Source of the DNA: Tagaea sp965279565
GTDB taxonomy: Bacteria; Pseudomonadota; Alphaproteobacteria; CACIAM-22H2
Assembly (NCBI GenBank): GCA_965279565.1
Contig: OZ257249.1
Location: 1,116,001-1,180,000, forward strand
Direction of reading: 5' to 3'
DNA: 64,000 nucleotides
Under the pieces are notes generated by a model. The model saw only the letters and a program-made list of their open reading frames with translations, was not told the origin of the DNA and did not search any database. A program made the translations under genes and the position numbers. Numbering within the stretch: the first letter of the stretch is position 1; each line of letters starts with the position of its first letter. Below, one piece after another: positions 1 to 7,669 of the stretch.

Positions 1-89
1 TGCCGCTTGACGTGTATACGGTTTGGGGACGAATTTTTGACCCTGTGGATGAACACCGTGTTTGTGCCCCTGATCCCCGCATTCCCCAG

Positions 90-929
90 ATGAAGCGTTT
101 CCATCTTCACCTCGTTTCCGACGCGACCGGCGAGACGCTGAACTCGGTCGTGCGCGCATGTCTGGTGCAGTTCGAGAACGTCGAGCCCGTCGAACACATG
201 TGGTCGATGATCCGTTCCGACCGCCAGCTCGAGAAGGTGATGGCCGGCATCGCGGCGAACCCCGGCGTCGTCCTCTACACGGTGATCGAGGAACGCGTGC
301 GCGCCCAGCTCGAGACCGCGTGCCGCGCGCTGTCGATGCCGTGCATCCCGGTCCTCGATCCCACGATGGGCGCGCTCACGAACTATCTCGGCCTCAAGAC
401 GCGCAACCTGCCCGGCCGCCAGCACGTGCTCGACGCCGACTATTTCCGCCGCATCGACGCGATCAACTGGGTGATGATCCACGACGACGGCCAGGCCGCG
501 CAGGGCCTCGGCGACGCGGAAGTGATCCTCGTGGGCGTGTCGCGCACGTCGAAGACACCGACCTGCATCTATCTCGCCAATCGCGGCATCAAGGCCGCGA
601 ACGTACCCTTCGTGCCGGGCGTGGCACTGCCCGACGAGATCGAGGCGCTGCACGCGAAGGAAAACGGGCCGATGTTCGTGGGCCTCACCAACGATCCCAA
701 CATCCTCGTGCAGCTGCGGCGCAACCGCCTCAACATGCTGAACGAGAATCGCGAGACGGATTACACCGATCTCGACAAGGTGCGCGGCGAAGTCGTCGAG
801 GCGCGCCGCTTCTTCACCGCGCGCGGCTGGCCGGTCATCGACGTGGCGCGCCGCTCGATCGAGGAGACGTCGGCGCAGATCATGACGATGGTCCAGGAGC
901 GGCGCGAGAAGGCCGCCAAGCCGCAATGA
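90..929 (+). CDS. Pyruvate, phosphate dikinase regulatory protein (PPSR, DUF299)
   Basis: Bifunctional serine/threonine kinase and Pi-dependent phosphorylase that switches pyruvate phosphate dikinase (or PEP synthase) off and on; cytoplasmic. The 279-residue product opens with FHLHLVSDATGETLNSV, the typical start of the family, and has the P-loop-like GVSRTSKTPT near residue 150. Length fits the family (about 270). I chose the ATG at 90 because the family begins here; the same frame stays open back to 12 but those 26 residues do not look like PPSR. Its stop overlaps the maf start as ATGA, so it heads a PPSR-maf-coaE-dnaQ operon. Confident in the family; which dikinase it controls cannot be seen. 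Confidence 0.9.
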   Translation: MKRFHLHLVSDATGETLNSVVRACLVQFENVEPVEHMWSMIRSDRQLEKVMAGIAANPGVVLYTVIEERVRAQLETACRALSMPCIPVLDPTMGALTNYLGLKTRNLPGRQHVLDADYFRRIDAINWVMIHDDGQAAQGLGDAEVILVGVSRTSKTPTCIYLANRGIKAANVPFVPGVALPDEIEALHAKENGPMFVGLTNDPNILVQLRRNRLNMLNENRETDYTDLDKVRGEVVEARRFFTARGWPVIDVARRSIEETSAQIMTMVQERREKAAKPQ

Positions 930-1546
930 CGAAGCTATTCAACGCCGAAGCCCCGCCCGTTGTCCTCGCCTCGCAGAGCCGCTTCCGGCGCGAGATGCTG
1001 GAACGCGCGGGCCTGATGTTCGCGGTCGAGCCGGCGCACGTGGACGAGGACGAGATCAAGCGCTCGATGCATGCCGACGGCGCTTCGGTCGACGACGTCG
1101 CGATCAAGCTGGCCGAGCACAAGGCGCGCCGCGTGGCGCTGCGCAATCCCGGCGCCATCGTCATCGGCTCGGACCAGATGCTCGACTGCAACGGCGTGTG
1201 GTTCGACAAGCCCGTCGATCGCGCGCATGCGGAGGCGCACCTGCGCGCCCTCTCCGGCAAGACGCACCGGCTTGCCACCGCCGCCGTCGTCTTCCGCAAC
1301 GGGACGCGCGTCTGGCACCACGTGGAGCATGCGCGCCTGACGATGCGCCCGCTCGACGACGCGTTCATCGCACGCTATCTCGACGCGGCGGGCGAAGACG
1401 CCTACGCGTCGGTCGGCGCGTACCAGCTCGAAGGGCTGGGCGCCCAGCTCTTCGCGCGCGTCGAAGGCGATTTCTTCGTCATCCTCGGCCTGCCGCTGCT
1501 CGCGTTGCTCGGCTTCCTGCGCGCACAGGGCGTGGTGCCGGAATGA
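926..1546 (+). CDS. maf: Maf-family nucleoside triphosphate pyrophosphatase
   Basis: Maf/YhdE-type house-cleaning enzyme that hydrolyses non-canonical or methylated nucleoside triphosphates to monophosphates. The 206-residue product has the Maf N-terminal motif VLASQSRFRREML (residues about 13-25), the acidic VDEDEIK, the IVIGSDQML core and the C-terminal GAYQLEGLGAQLF. The ATG at 926 lies inside the PPSR stop (ATGA) and its own stop overlaps coaE the same way, so translation is probably coupled. Substrate preference is not predictable from sequence alone. Confidence 0.9.
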   Translation: MTKLFNAEAPPVVLASQSRFRREMLERAGLMFAVEPAHVDEDEIKRSMHADGASVDDVAIKLAEHKARRVALRNPGAIVIGSDQMLDCNGVWFDKPVDRAHAEAHLRALSGKTHRLATAAVVFRNGTRVWHHVEHARLTMRPLDDAFIARYLDAAGEDAYASVGAYQLEGLGAQLFARVEGDFFVILGLPLLALLGFLRAQGVVPE

Positions 1547-2154
1547 CGCGTGTACTCGGTCTCACCGGTTCGATCGCGATGGGCAAGTCGACCGCGGCGC
1601 GCATCCTGCGGCGCATGCACGTGCCCGTCTACGATTCCGACGCCGAGATCCACAAGCTGCTCGCGCGCGGCGGCGACGGCGTGGCGCCGGTCGCGGCTGC
1701 GTTTCCCGGCGTGGTGCGCGCCGGGGCGGTCGACCGTGCCGCACTCGGGGCACGCGTCTTCGCCGATCCCGCCGACCTGCGCCGGCTCGAGGCAATCCTG
1801 CATCCGCTCGCCTGGCGCAATCAGCGCGCCTTCCTTGCCCGGCACATGCGCGCGCGCACGAAGCTCGTGTGCCTCGATGTACCCCTGCTCTACGAGACGA
1901 TGGGCGAGCGCAACTGCGATCTCGTCGTCGTCGTGTCGGCCTCGCCCGCGATCCAGCGCCAGCGTGCACTCGCCCGGCCGGGCATGACGCCGGCGAAGCT
2001 CGACGGCATCCTCGCGCGCCAGATGCCCGACGCGAAGAAGCGTGCGCTTGCCGACCTCGTCGCGGTCTCGGCCCTTGGCCAGCTCGCGACGTTGCGCACG
2101 CTGCGCAAAGCCGCGAGACTGGCCCGCCACATCCCCCGCCGACGGAAAGCCTGA
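1543..2154 (+). CDS. coaE: Dephospho-CoA kinase
   Basis: Last step of coenzyme A synthesis: ATP-dependent phosphorylation of the 3'-hydroxyl of dephospho-CoA. The 203-residue protein has a Walker A loop GSIAMGKST at residues 9-17, the CoaE motif VYDSDAEIHKLL and the DVPLLYE segment typical of the family, followed by a basic C-terminus. Length is normal. The ATG overlaps the maf stop and the TGA overlaps the dnaQ start, placing it third in the four-gene operon. The wider frame is open far upstream but only the part from 1543 resembles CoaE. Confidence 0.94.
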   Translation: MTRVLGLTGSIAMGKSTAARILRRMHVPVYDSDAEIHKLLARGGDGVAPVAAAFPGVVRAGAVDRAALGARVFADPADLRRLEAILHPLAWRNQRAFLARHMRARTKLVCLDVPLLYETMGERNCDLVVVVSASPAIQRQRALARPGMTPAKLDGILARQMPDAKKRALADLVAVSALGQLATLRTLRKAARLARHIPRRRKA

Positions 2155-2831
2155 TGCGCGAAATCGTCCTCGACACCGAAACCACCGGCCTCGATCCCAG
2201 GAGCCACCGCATCCTTGAGGTGGCGTGCATCGAGCTCGTCAACCACGTGCCGACGGGGGCGAAGTTCCACAAGCTCGTCGATCCGGAGATGGAGATTTCG
2301 GCCGAAGCCGCTTCCATCCACGGCATCACGAACGCGAAGGTGAAGGGTGCACCCGTCTTCTCGGCGATCGTGTCGGAGTTCCTCGAATTCATCGGCGATT
2401 CGAAGCTCGTCATCCACAATGCCGAGTTCGACGTGGGCTTCCTCAATGCCGAGCTCGTCCGGCTTGGCTTCCCGAAGATCCCGATCACGCGCGCCATCGA
2501 CACGGTGCAGGTCGCGCGCAAGAAGTTCCCCGGAGCACCCGCCTCGCTCGACGCGCTCTGCAAGCGCTTCGGCATCGACAACGCGCACCGCACGCTGCAT
2601 GGCGCGCTGCTCGACGCCGACCTGCTCGCGCAGGTCTATCTCGAACTGATCGGCGGCCGGCAGGCGGCGTTGCTGGGAACCGACATGACCATCGCAGGCG
2701 GCAAGCCCGCTGCAGTGGCGGTCGCGAAGGGGCCCACGCGCATCGCGCGCGCCCACGCCCCCACCGAAGCGGAAGCCGCGGCACACGCCGCTGCCCTCGC
2801 CAAGCTCAAGACGCCCGTCTGGCTGAACTGA
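2154..2831 (+). CDS. dnaQ: DNA polymerase III epsilon subunit (3'-5' proofreading exonuclease)
   Basis: Proofreading exonuclease of the replicative polymerase. The 225-residue protein carries the DEDDh signature: VLDTETTGLD (D7, E9) in Exo I, HNAEFDVGFLN in Exo II and HGALLDADLLAQVY in Exo III with the catalytic His and Asp. The C-terminal tail, rich in Ala and Lys, is where the alpha-subunit contact normally lies. The start overlaps the coaE stop. Last gene of the PPSR-maf-coaE-dnaQ run; it faces secB with almost no spacer (stop 2831, secB stop 2832). Confidence 0.93.
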   Translation: MREIVLDTETTGLDPRSHRILEVACIELVNHVPTGAKFHKLVDPEMEISAEAASIHGITNAKVKGAPVFSAIVSEFLEFIGDSKLVIHNAEFDVGFLNAELVRLGFPKIPITRAIDTVQVARKKFPGAPASLDALCKRFGIDNAHRTLHGALLDADLLAQVYLELIGGRQAALLGTDMTIAGGKPAAVAVAKGPTRIARAHAPTEAEAAAHAAALAKLKTPVWLN

Positions 2832-3341
2832 TCAATTCGGCAGGATGATCTTCGATGTCGGGCCGGTGGCCGACGGGGCCGGCGGCGTGTCGGTGCGCTC
2901 GGCCAGCCGCTTGCGGTAGAGCTCGACGAAATCGACGGGCTGCAGCAGCAGCGGCGGGAAGCCGCCCTCGCGCGTGGAATCGGCGACGATATTGCGCGCG
3001 AACGGGAACAGCAGGCGCGGGCATTCGATCATCAGGAACGGCCCGAGATGTTCCTGCGGCAGGCCCGACACCTGGAACACGCCGGCATAGAGGCATTCGA
3101 TGACGAAGACGGTTTCCTCGCCGCTGCGCGCCGATGCCTCGATCGACAGCTCGACCTCGTAGACGTCCTGGCCCAGCGGGCGCGCCTCGACCTTCACGTC
3201 GGCGCCAACCTGCGGGTTCTTGTCCTGCTGCAGGAAGATGTCGGGCGCGCGCGGGCTCTCGAAGGACAGGTCCTTGAGATACTGGGCGAGAACGCCGAAC
3301 ACGGGGCCTTGGGCGGCGGCACCGCTCGCGGGATCGGTCAT
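2832..3341 (-). CDS. secB: Protein-export chaperone SecB
   Basis: Cytosolic tetrameric chaperone that keeps preproteins unfolded and delivers them to SecA. The 169 residues contain the family hallmarks QYLKDLSFESPRAP near residue 20 and the C-terminal half LLFPFARNIVADSTREGGFPPL, with an extra Ala/Pro/Thr-rich tail common in alphaproteobacteria. The proximity of secB to dnaQ and a Tim44-like gene is a recurrent alphaproteobacterial order. A short inverted repeat (3355-3374) lies in its leader. Confidence 0.95.
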   Translation of the reverse strand: MTDPASGAAAQGPVFGVLAQYLKDLSFESPRAPDIFLQQDKNPQVGADVKVEARPLGQDVYEVELSIEASARSGEETVFVIECLYAGVFQVSGLPQEHLGPFLMIECPRLLFPFARNIVADSTREGGFPPLLLQPVDFVELYRKRLAERTDTPPAPSATGPTSKIILPN

Positions 3342-3354
3342 GGGACGGGAAACT

Positions 3355-3374
3355 CCGGTCGGAGGAAAGACCGG
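3355..3374 (-). promoter_or_regulatory. Small inverted repeat in the secB leader
   Basis: CCGGTC, an 8-base loop, then GACCGG, located between the phosphatase stop (3404) and the secB start (3341). On the minus strand it could fold in the secB 5' leader or act as a weak terminator for the phosphatase gene. No T-run follows, and the stem has only six pairs, so it could be chance. Confidence 0.25.
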
Positions 3375-3403
3375 CGGGGGTTAACACGAACCGCCGGACC
3401 GGC

Positions 3404-3943
3404 TCAATCGTCGAATTGGAGGCGCACGATCTCGGCGTTCTTCGCCTCGTGCCCGGTCAGCGCCCGGATGAAGCCCCAGTGCGAGACGACGGCCACACTG
3501 CCGCGGTCGTCGAACCCGGCGGCGCGGGCCCGGAAACGCGCGCCGCGCGCGTGGAGCTCGTCCTCGGTCTCGTCGCGCCCGAGGCCGACATGGTCGTGCC
3601 ACCACGGGTCGTCCAGATGGTCGAAATCGAGCTCCGGGAAGCGCTGCCGGAGCACCGACGGCGGCGAGCCGATGTCGCAGTGGAAGGCCGCCCGTTCGCC
3701 GACGAGCGGGTCGACATCGACGCAAAGGCCCAGCCGCCCGGCGATGATCAGCGCCGTTTCGAGGGCGCGCGTATAGGGGCTGGCGATCAGCCGGCGAACG
3801 CCGTGGCCGGCAAGGGCATCGGCCGCTTCCGCCGCCTGGGCGCGGCCAAGCTCGGTCAGGCGCGGATCGGGGATGCCCGGATCGACGCGCGTGCGCGAAA
3901 AGATCACGTTGAACTCGGATTGGCCGTGTCGGATCAGCAGCAT
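3404..3943 (-). CDS. Histidine phosphatase family protein (phosphoglycerate-mutase-like)
   Basis: Branch-2-like histidine phosphatase of 179 residues. The catalytic RHG triad is at residues 5-7 (LLIRHGQSEFN), followed by DPRLTELGRAQA, an Arg-containing SPYTRALETA block, and the second catalytic His in VSHWGF near residue 155. The family spans phosphoglycerate mutases, alpha-ribazole phosphatases and other small-molecule phosphatases; the substrate here cannot be told. It lies divergent from the Tim44-like gene. Confidence 0.82.
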   Translation of the reverse strand: MLLIRHGQSEFNVIFSRTRVDPGIPDPRLTELGRAQAAEAADALAGHGVRRLIASPYTRALETALIIAGRLGLCVDVDPLVGERAAFHCDIGSPPSVLRQRFPELDFDHLDDPWWHDHVGLGRDETEDELHARGARFRARAAGFDDRGSVAVVSHWGFIRALTGHEAKNAEIVRLQFDD

Positions 3944-4002
3944 GGGCGGGGGTGAATCGGACCTTGTCGCAGCCGCGGGTGCGGAATTACGGGCATTGCC
4001 GC

Positions 4003-4031
4003 TTGTTCCCGGCCCCCGCCACGCTTATTTA
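4003..4031 (+). promoter_or_regulatory. Candidate sigma-70-type promoter for the Tim44-like gene and mltA
   Basis: TTGTTC (4003-4008), 17 bases, then TATTTA (4026-4031), in an A+T-rich patch unusual for this DNA, about 60 bases upstream of the coding start at 4091. Spacing is ideal; the hexamers are moderate matches. Seen in sequence; promoter activity is inferred. Confidence 0.4.
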
Positions 4032-4090
4032 TAGCAGGACGGGACGGGAAATCACCCGCCTCTCCCCCTTTTTCCGGCAGGCCGACGCAG

Positions 4091-4792
4091 ATGGGCGATA
4101 TGGCATTCATGGACATCCTGCTCTTCGCGGCGGTCGCGGCGTTCCTGATCCTGCGTCTGCGCAGCATCCTGGGCAAACGCACGGGGGCCGAGGATTCCGA
4201 ACGCTGGCGCGCCCGTCCGCCTGAGCGCACGCTCGACCGCGCCGACAAGGTTCCCGACAACGTCACGCCGTTCCCCGGTGCACCCCGTCCGGCCACCGAC
4301 GCGGCCCCGGCCGAAGACGCCGCACCCGCCGCCGATCCCGCCCTCCAGGCAGGCTACGACGCGATCCGCCGCGTCGACGCTTCCTTTGCACCCGTCGAGT
4401 TCGTGCAGGGTGCCCGCGGCGCGTTCGAGATGATCGTGCAGGCCTTCGCGCAGGGCGACACCGCCACGCTGAAGCCGCTGCTCGCCCCCGACGTCTACGA
4501 AGGCTTCGCCAAGGCGATCAAGGATCGCGTCGCGGCCAAGCACACGCTGGAAACCACGCTGGTCGGCATCCGCAGCGCCGAGATCGTCGCCGCGGGCATG
4601 GAAGGCCGCTTCGCGAACGTGACGGTCAAGTTCGTCACCGAGCAGGTCAACGTCACGCGCGACGCCGACGGCAACGTTGTCGACGGCGACGCGACGAAGA
4701 TGACCGTGCTGACCGACCTGTGGACCTTCGCGCGCGACACGCGCAACCGCGACCCGAACTGGGCGCTCGTGCGCACCGAGGAACCGGCGTAA
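4091..4792 (+). CDS. Tim44/TimA-family inner-membrane adaptor protein
   Basis: The 233-residue protein has one N-terminal membrane segment (about residues 6-22), a polar linker rich in Pro, Ala and Asp, and a C-terminal Tim44-like domain (about 95-230) containing FEMIVQAFAQGDTATLKPLLAPDVYEGF, here cited only in part as AFAQGDTATLKPLL. Bacterial members resemble the matrix-side domain of mitochondrial Tim44 and are thought to be membrane anchors. Its partner here is unknown. A second ATG at 4100 is possible. It is followed at 12 bases by mltA, the usual alphaproteobacterial neighbour. Confidence 0.85.
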   Translation: MGDMAFMDILLFAAVAAFLILRLRSILGKRTGAEDSERWRARPPERTLDRADKVPDNVTPFPGAPRPATDAAPAEDAAPAADPALQAGYDAIRRVDASFAPVEFVQGARGAFEMIVQAFAQGDTATLKPLLAPDVYEGFAKAIKDRVAAKHTLETTLVGIRSAEIVAAGMEGRFANVTVKFVTEQVNVTRDADGNVVDGDATKMTVLTDLWTFARDTRNRDPNWALVRTEEPA

Positions 4793-4803
4793 GGCGAGCC
4801 GCC

Positions 4804-5991
4804 TTGCCGGTCCGCAATCTCGCACTCCTGCTGCTGGCCGCCGCCCTCGCAGGCTGTGCGGCCGCCCCGCCGCCGGCCCCGCCGCCCGAACCGCCCGCCC
4901 GTCTCGTCCTCACGCCCGCCGCGTTCGCGGACCTTCCCGGCTGGACGGCGGACCGCCACGCCGAAGCGCTGCCGGCATTGCTGCGCAGCTGCGCGCGTCT
5001 CGCACGCCTTGCCGACACGCAGACGATCGGCAACGAGGCACTCGCCGGGCGCGTGGCGGACTGGCGCGCACCGTGTGCCGCCGCGCGCGACGTGCCGCCC
5101 GCCAGCGCGCAGGCGTTCTTCGAGGCGAACTTCCGGCCCTTCGCGCTGTCGAACAATGCCGAACGTACGGGCCTGTTCACCGGCTATTACGAACCCGAGC
5201 TGCGCGGCAGCCTCGCGCGCACGCCGCGCTATGCGACACCGCTCTATGGAAGGCCCGACGATCTCGTCACCGTCGATCTGGGTGCCTTCCGCGAGGAGCT
5301 GCGCGGCCAGCGCCTCGCCGGGCGCGTGGAGGCGGGTGCCTTGCGCCCCTACGAACCGCGCGCGCGCATCGTCGAGGGTGCGCTGGGTGCGCGCGGCAAG
5401 CCGCTGGTCTGGGTCGAGGATGCGACCGAGGCGTTCTTCCTCGAAGTGCAGGGCTCGGGCCGCGTCGTGCTCGACGACGGGCGGATCCTGCGCGTCGGAT
5501 TTGCAGCACAGAACGGCCACGTTTACGTGCCCATCGGGCGCACGCTGATCGAGCGCGGTGCCTTGGTGCGCGAGAACGTGTCGATGCAGTCGATCAAGGC
5601 GTGGCTCGCGGCGAACCCGGCCGAGGCGGCCGCGATCCGCAACTCGAACCCGTCCTATGTGTTCTTCCGCCTGCTCGAAGGCGACGGGCCGCTGGGCAGC
5701 GAAGGCGTGGCGCTGACGCCGGGCCGTTCGCTCGCGGTCGACCGCAACTTCCTGCCGATGGGCGTGCCGATGTTCCTCGACGCCGACGATCCGCTCGATC
5801 CCGCACGGCGCGTGTCGCGCCTGATGATGGCGCAGGACACCGGTGGGGCCATCCGCGGGCCCGTGCGCGGCGACGTGTTCTGGGGCCCCGGCCGCGATGC
5901 CGAGGAGCGTGCCGGCCGCATGCGCTCGACGGGCCGCGCGTGGCTCCTGCTGCCGCGCGAAGTCGCGGAGCGGCGGTTCCGGGGGAGTTGA
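4804..5991 (+). CDS. mltA: Membrane-bound lytic murein transglycosylase A
   Basis: Outer-membrane lipoprotein that cleaves peptidoglycan glycan strands with formation of 1,6-anhydro-muropeptides. The 395-residue product starts at a TTG at 4804, preceded by AAGGCGAG; this start gives a short lipoprotein signal with lipobox LAGC (Cys18), while upstream residues in the frame fit no signal peptide. The MltA domain follows (GLFTGYYEPEL), and the C-terminal 3D domain holds AQDTGGAIRGPVRGD with the catalytic Asp. Gene length is normal. In many alphaproteobacteria the next gene is smr; here smr lies 3.8 kb further on. Confidence 0.92.
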   Translation: MPVRNLALLLLAAALAGCAAAPPPAPPPEPPARLVLTPAAFADLPGWTADRHAEALPALLRSCARLARLADTQTIGNEALAGRVADWRAPCAAARDVPPASAQAFFEANFRPFALSNNAERTGLFTGYYEPELRGSLARTPRYATPLYGRPDDLVTVDLGAFREELRGQRLAGRVEAGALRPYEPRARIVEGALGARGKPLVWVEDATEAFFLEVQGSGRVVLDDGRILRVGFAAQNGHVYVPIGRTLIERGALVRENVSMQSIKAWLAANPAEAAAIRNSNPSYVFFRLLEGDGPLGSEGVALTPGRSLAVDRNFLPMGVPMFLDADDPLDPARRVSRLMMAQDTGGAIRGPVRGDVFWGPGRDAEERAGRMRSTGRAWLLLPREVAERRFRGS

Positions 5992-6147
5992 CCGTAAGGT
6001 CCCTCGAGAGCTATCGCACTTGCCAGAATAATCCCGGTAGCTGATCAAAACACTTATAGATACAATATTTATTCAAGGTGCTCGCGTAGTCGATCTTCGA
6101 AAGTAATTCGCCCGCTGTTCGACATTCCTTCGAGAAGAAGAGCCCGA
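5992..6147. other. Left edge of the AT-rich accessory island
   Basis: Base composition changes abruptly from GC-rich mltA to A+T-rich sequence within about 30 bases of the mltA stop. TACAAT at 6061-6066 resembles a -10 box, but no convincing -35 sits 17 bases upstream. GAGAAGAAG before 6148 can serve as ribosome binding site. No direct repeat or tRNA marking an integration site was recognised. Confidence 0.5.
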
Positions 6148-6564
6148 ATGCCCAATTTTCTGCAGATGGTCTCGCTGTTGCGTGAACAAATGAACGCAAC
6201 ATTGTCTAGGTCGGATGTTCTAAAGCCGCTTGCTTGGCTAATCGGACTCTTGGGCGCGGCAACATTGTCTTTTTTGTTAGCAAATGCTCCCGAGTGGCTT
6301 TTACTCGCATCGGGCATTTCGTTCGTCGCGAGCATAATTCTGTATGCCGGTGCTTATATATTCTGCCTTCTAAAGGATAGGGATGCACTACGATCAGAGA
6401 AATATTCTCTGCATAAAATGGCGATTGAGCGCGGGGTTTATGGAGACAGTACGACTGGAATGATCGAGTCCGAGGCCGTCACGCCTCAAAACATCAACGC
6501 TCAAACAACATCCTCGCTTCCGCTCCAAATTAACACAGTTACCACGCCGGAGACGGAGCGATGA
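6148..6564 (+). CDS. Hypothetical two-transmembrane protein (first gene of an AT-rich pair)
   Basis: A 138-residue protein of unknown function. Residues 1-27 are polar; two hydrophobic helices follow at about 28-46 and 50-75, separated by only four residues (short loop APEW), so both ends should face the cytoplasm. Next is a charged, conserved-looking segment KDRDALRSEKYSLHKMAIER and YGDSTTG (76-104), then a Thr/Asn/Gln-rich tail. Codon use and base composition differ clearly from the flanking chromosome, which suggests transfer. Its stop overlaps the next start (ATGA), so the two are co-translated. It could be a membrane effector or an anchor for its partner; this is inference. Confidence 0.7.
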   Translation: MPNFLQMVSLLREQMNATLSRSDVLKPLAWLIGLLGAATLSFLLANAPEWLLLASGISFVASIILYAGAYIFCLLKDRDALRSEKYSLHKMAIERGVYGDSTTGMIESEAVTPQNINAQTTSSLPLQINTVTTPETER

Positions 6565-6869
6565 CCAAGCGATTCTTGATAGCAACCGATCCGCTAACCT
6601 CGGATGAGGAACGGCGCCTTAAAGATGCATTGGGGAAAGCAGGTTGGTGGCACTGGCTACCTAATTTTTGGCTCGTGAAAGATAGTAGCGATAGCCTGAC
6701 CCCAAAGAAAATCTCTGATGTAATATTTGAGATCAACAATACTGTTCGGTGCTTAGTCTATGAGATTGAGCCGGTTGGTTGGCATGCGCGCACAAAAAAA
6801 GATGCGAGTGGTCGCAGCATGACTGAGTGGCTTTTCAAGTCTTGGCCTGATTTTCCCAACCAAGAATAA
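6561..6869 (+). CDS. Small Cas2/SinR-like ferredoxin-fold protein (second gene of the AT-rich pair)
   Basis: A 102-residue protein whose pattern reads beta (RFLIATD, 4-10), helix (13-28), GWWHWLPNFWLVKDS (28-42), helix (47-60), beta (VRCLVYEIE, 62-70). This strand-helix order and the WWH...WLVK signature resemble the SinR/Cas2-like (VapD-related) family of small ferredoxin folds. No GGDD or other polymerase motif is present, and the Asp at position 10 is the only candidate metal ligand of Cas2 type. It overlaps the 2-TM gene by four bases and shares its low GC. Family assignment is by eye and moderately sure; function is unknown. Confidence 0.6.
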   Translation: MTKRFLIATDPLTSDEERRLKDALGKAGWWHWLPNFWLVKDSSDSLTPKKISDVIFEINNTVRCLVYEIEPVGWHARTKKDASGRSMTEWLFKSWPDFPNQE

Positions 6870-6893
6870 TCGGCAGAGAATCGGAATTGTTCC

Positions 6894-6913
6894 GTTGGGT
6901 TCCGTCACCCAAC
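6894..6913 (+). terminator. Hairpin after the AT-rich gene pair
   Basis: GTTGGGT, six bases (TCCGTC), ACCCAAC: a perfect 7-bp stem 25 bases after the stop of the 102-residue gene. There is no T-run after it, so it is a possible rather than typical intrinsic terminator. The following bases to 6987 contain no gene I can support. Confidence 0.4.
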
Positions 6914-6987
6914 CCATGCGAAAACACTCCGAGTAGAACTCGACACGTTTTCTAACTCAGCTATGCACCAACTATTGTTGTGTGGGC

Positions 6988-7593
6988 TTAGTCCGTAATC
7001 GGAATGTGCTGCGGATCCGCTGCGACGCGATCCAGCCACGCACGCACGTTGGGGAAGGGGGCCAGCGCGAAGCCGCCTTCTTCCGCGACATGCGTGTAGG
7101 CGTAGAGCGCCAAGTCCGCGACCGTCGGGTGCTGCCCCACGAAGAAGGGCCGCGACGCGAGATGGGTTTCCATCACGCCGAGGGCCGCCACACCCTGCGG
7201 GCGTTTCATTTCGATGAGCTGGGCGCGCAACGGCGTGATCTCGATCCCGTGCGTCAGCCAGTAGCGCACGGTCGCGATGTTGGGCTCGTGGCTGTACTGC
7301 TCGAAGAACATCCACTGCATCACCTGCGCGAATTCGAGCCGGTCGTCGGGCAGCCACGCAGTTCCCTTCGCGAGCCAGCACAGGATCGCGTTCGATTCCG
7401 CGATATAGGTGCCGTCGTCAAGCCGCAGCAGCGGGACGCGGCCGTTGGGATTGCGCGCCAGGAACGAAGGCGTGCGGGTGGCCCCGGTGTCGATGTCGAC
7501 GACGGTGCGGGTATAGGACAAGCCCAGCTTGTGCATGAGCAGCCGGCACTTGTACGCGTTGCCCGAGGACGGGCTGTCGAATAGCTCGATCAT
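6988..7593 (-). CDS. Glutathione S-transferase family protein
   Basis: A 201-residue GST: N-terminal thioredoxin-like domain (MIELFDSPSSGNAYKCRLLM, with Ser residues near 8-10 that could activate glutathione), the cis-Pro loop NGRVPLL, the ESNAIL glutathione-binding helix, and an all-helical C-terminal domain (FVGQHPTVADLALYAY, the N-capping box). The ATG at 7593 is chosen because the family starts with this strand; the frame extends 12 residues further. It lies divergent from a LysR regulator that shares a 19-bp operator-like palindrome, so it is probably that regulator's target. The substrate is unknown. Confidence 0.88.
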   Translation of the reverse strand: MIELFDSPSSGNAYKCRLLMHKLGLSYTRTVVDIDTGATRTPSFLARNPNGRVPLLRLDDGTYIAESNAILCWLAKGTAWLPDDRLEFAQVMQWMFFEQYSHEPNIATVRYWLTHGIEITPLRAQLIEMKRPQGVAALGVMETHLASRPFFVGQHPTVADLALYAYTHVAEEGGFALAPFPNVRAWLDRVAADPQHIPITD

Positions 7594-7648
7594 GGATGCA
7601 TGGATAGGGGCGGGCGGGCATCCGCACAAACGGGTTTTTCCGGGCCAA

Positions 7649-7667
7649 GACCAAGCTATACTTGGTC
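7649..7667. promoter_or_regulatory. LysR-type operator between GST and lysR genes
   Basis: A perfect inverted repeat GACCAAG-CTATA-CTTGGTC, 2 bases upstream of the regulator's ATG (7670) and about 55 bases upstream of the GST start (7593). It contains a T-N11-A core of the kind LysR-type proteins bind. Its position suggests autorepression plus control of the GST gene. Seen directly; the binding protein is inferred. Confidence 0.6.
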
Positions 7668-7669
7668 AT

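Noticed and set aside
12..89. Longer start for PPSR at position 12
   Set aside because: The 26 extra residues do not match the family, which begins at the ATG at 90.
880..1368. Long minus-strand open frames opposite maf
   Set aside because: Mirror frames caused by high GC; low-complexity composition and the plus-strand frame encodes a clear Maf protein.
6148..6869. Identification of the AT-rich pair as Panoptes (mCpol + 2-TM effector) or CBASS
   Set aside because: The small protein has no GGDD-type or nucleotidyltransferase motif, so only the general architecture is similar.
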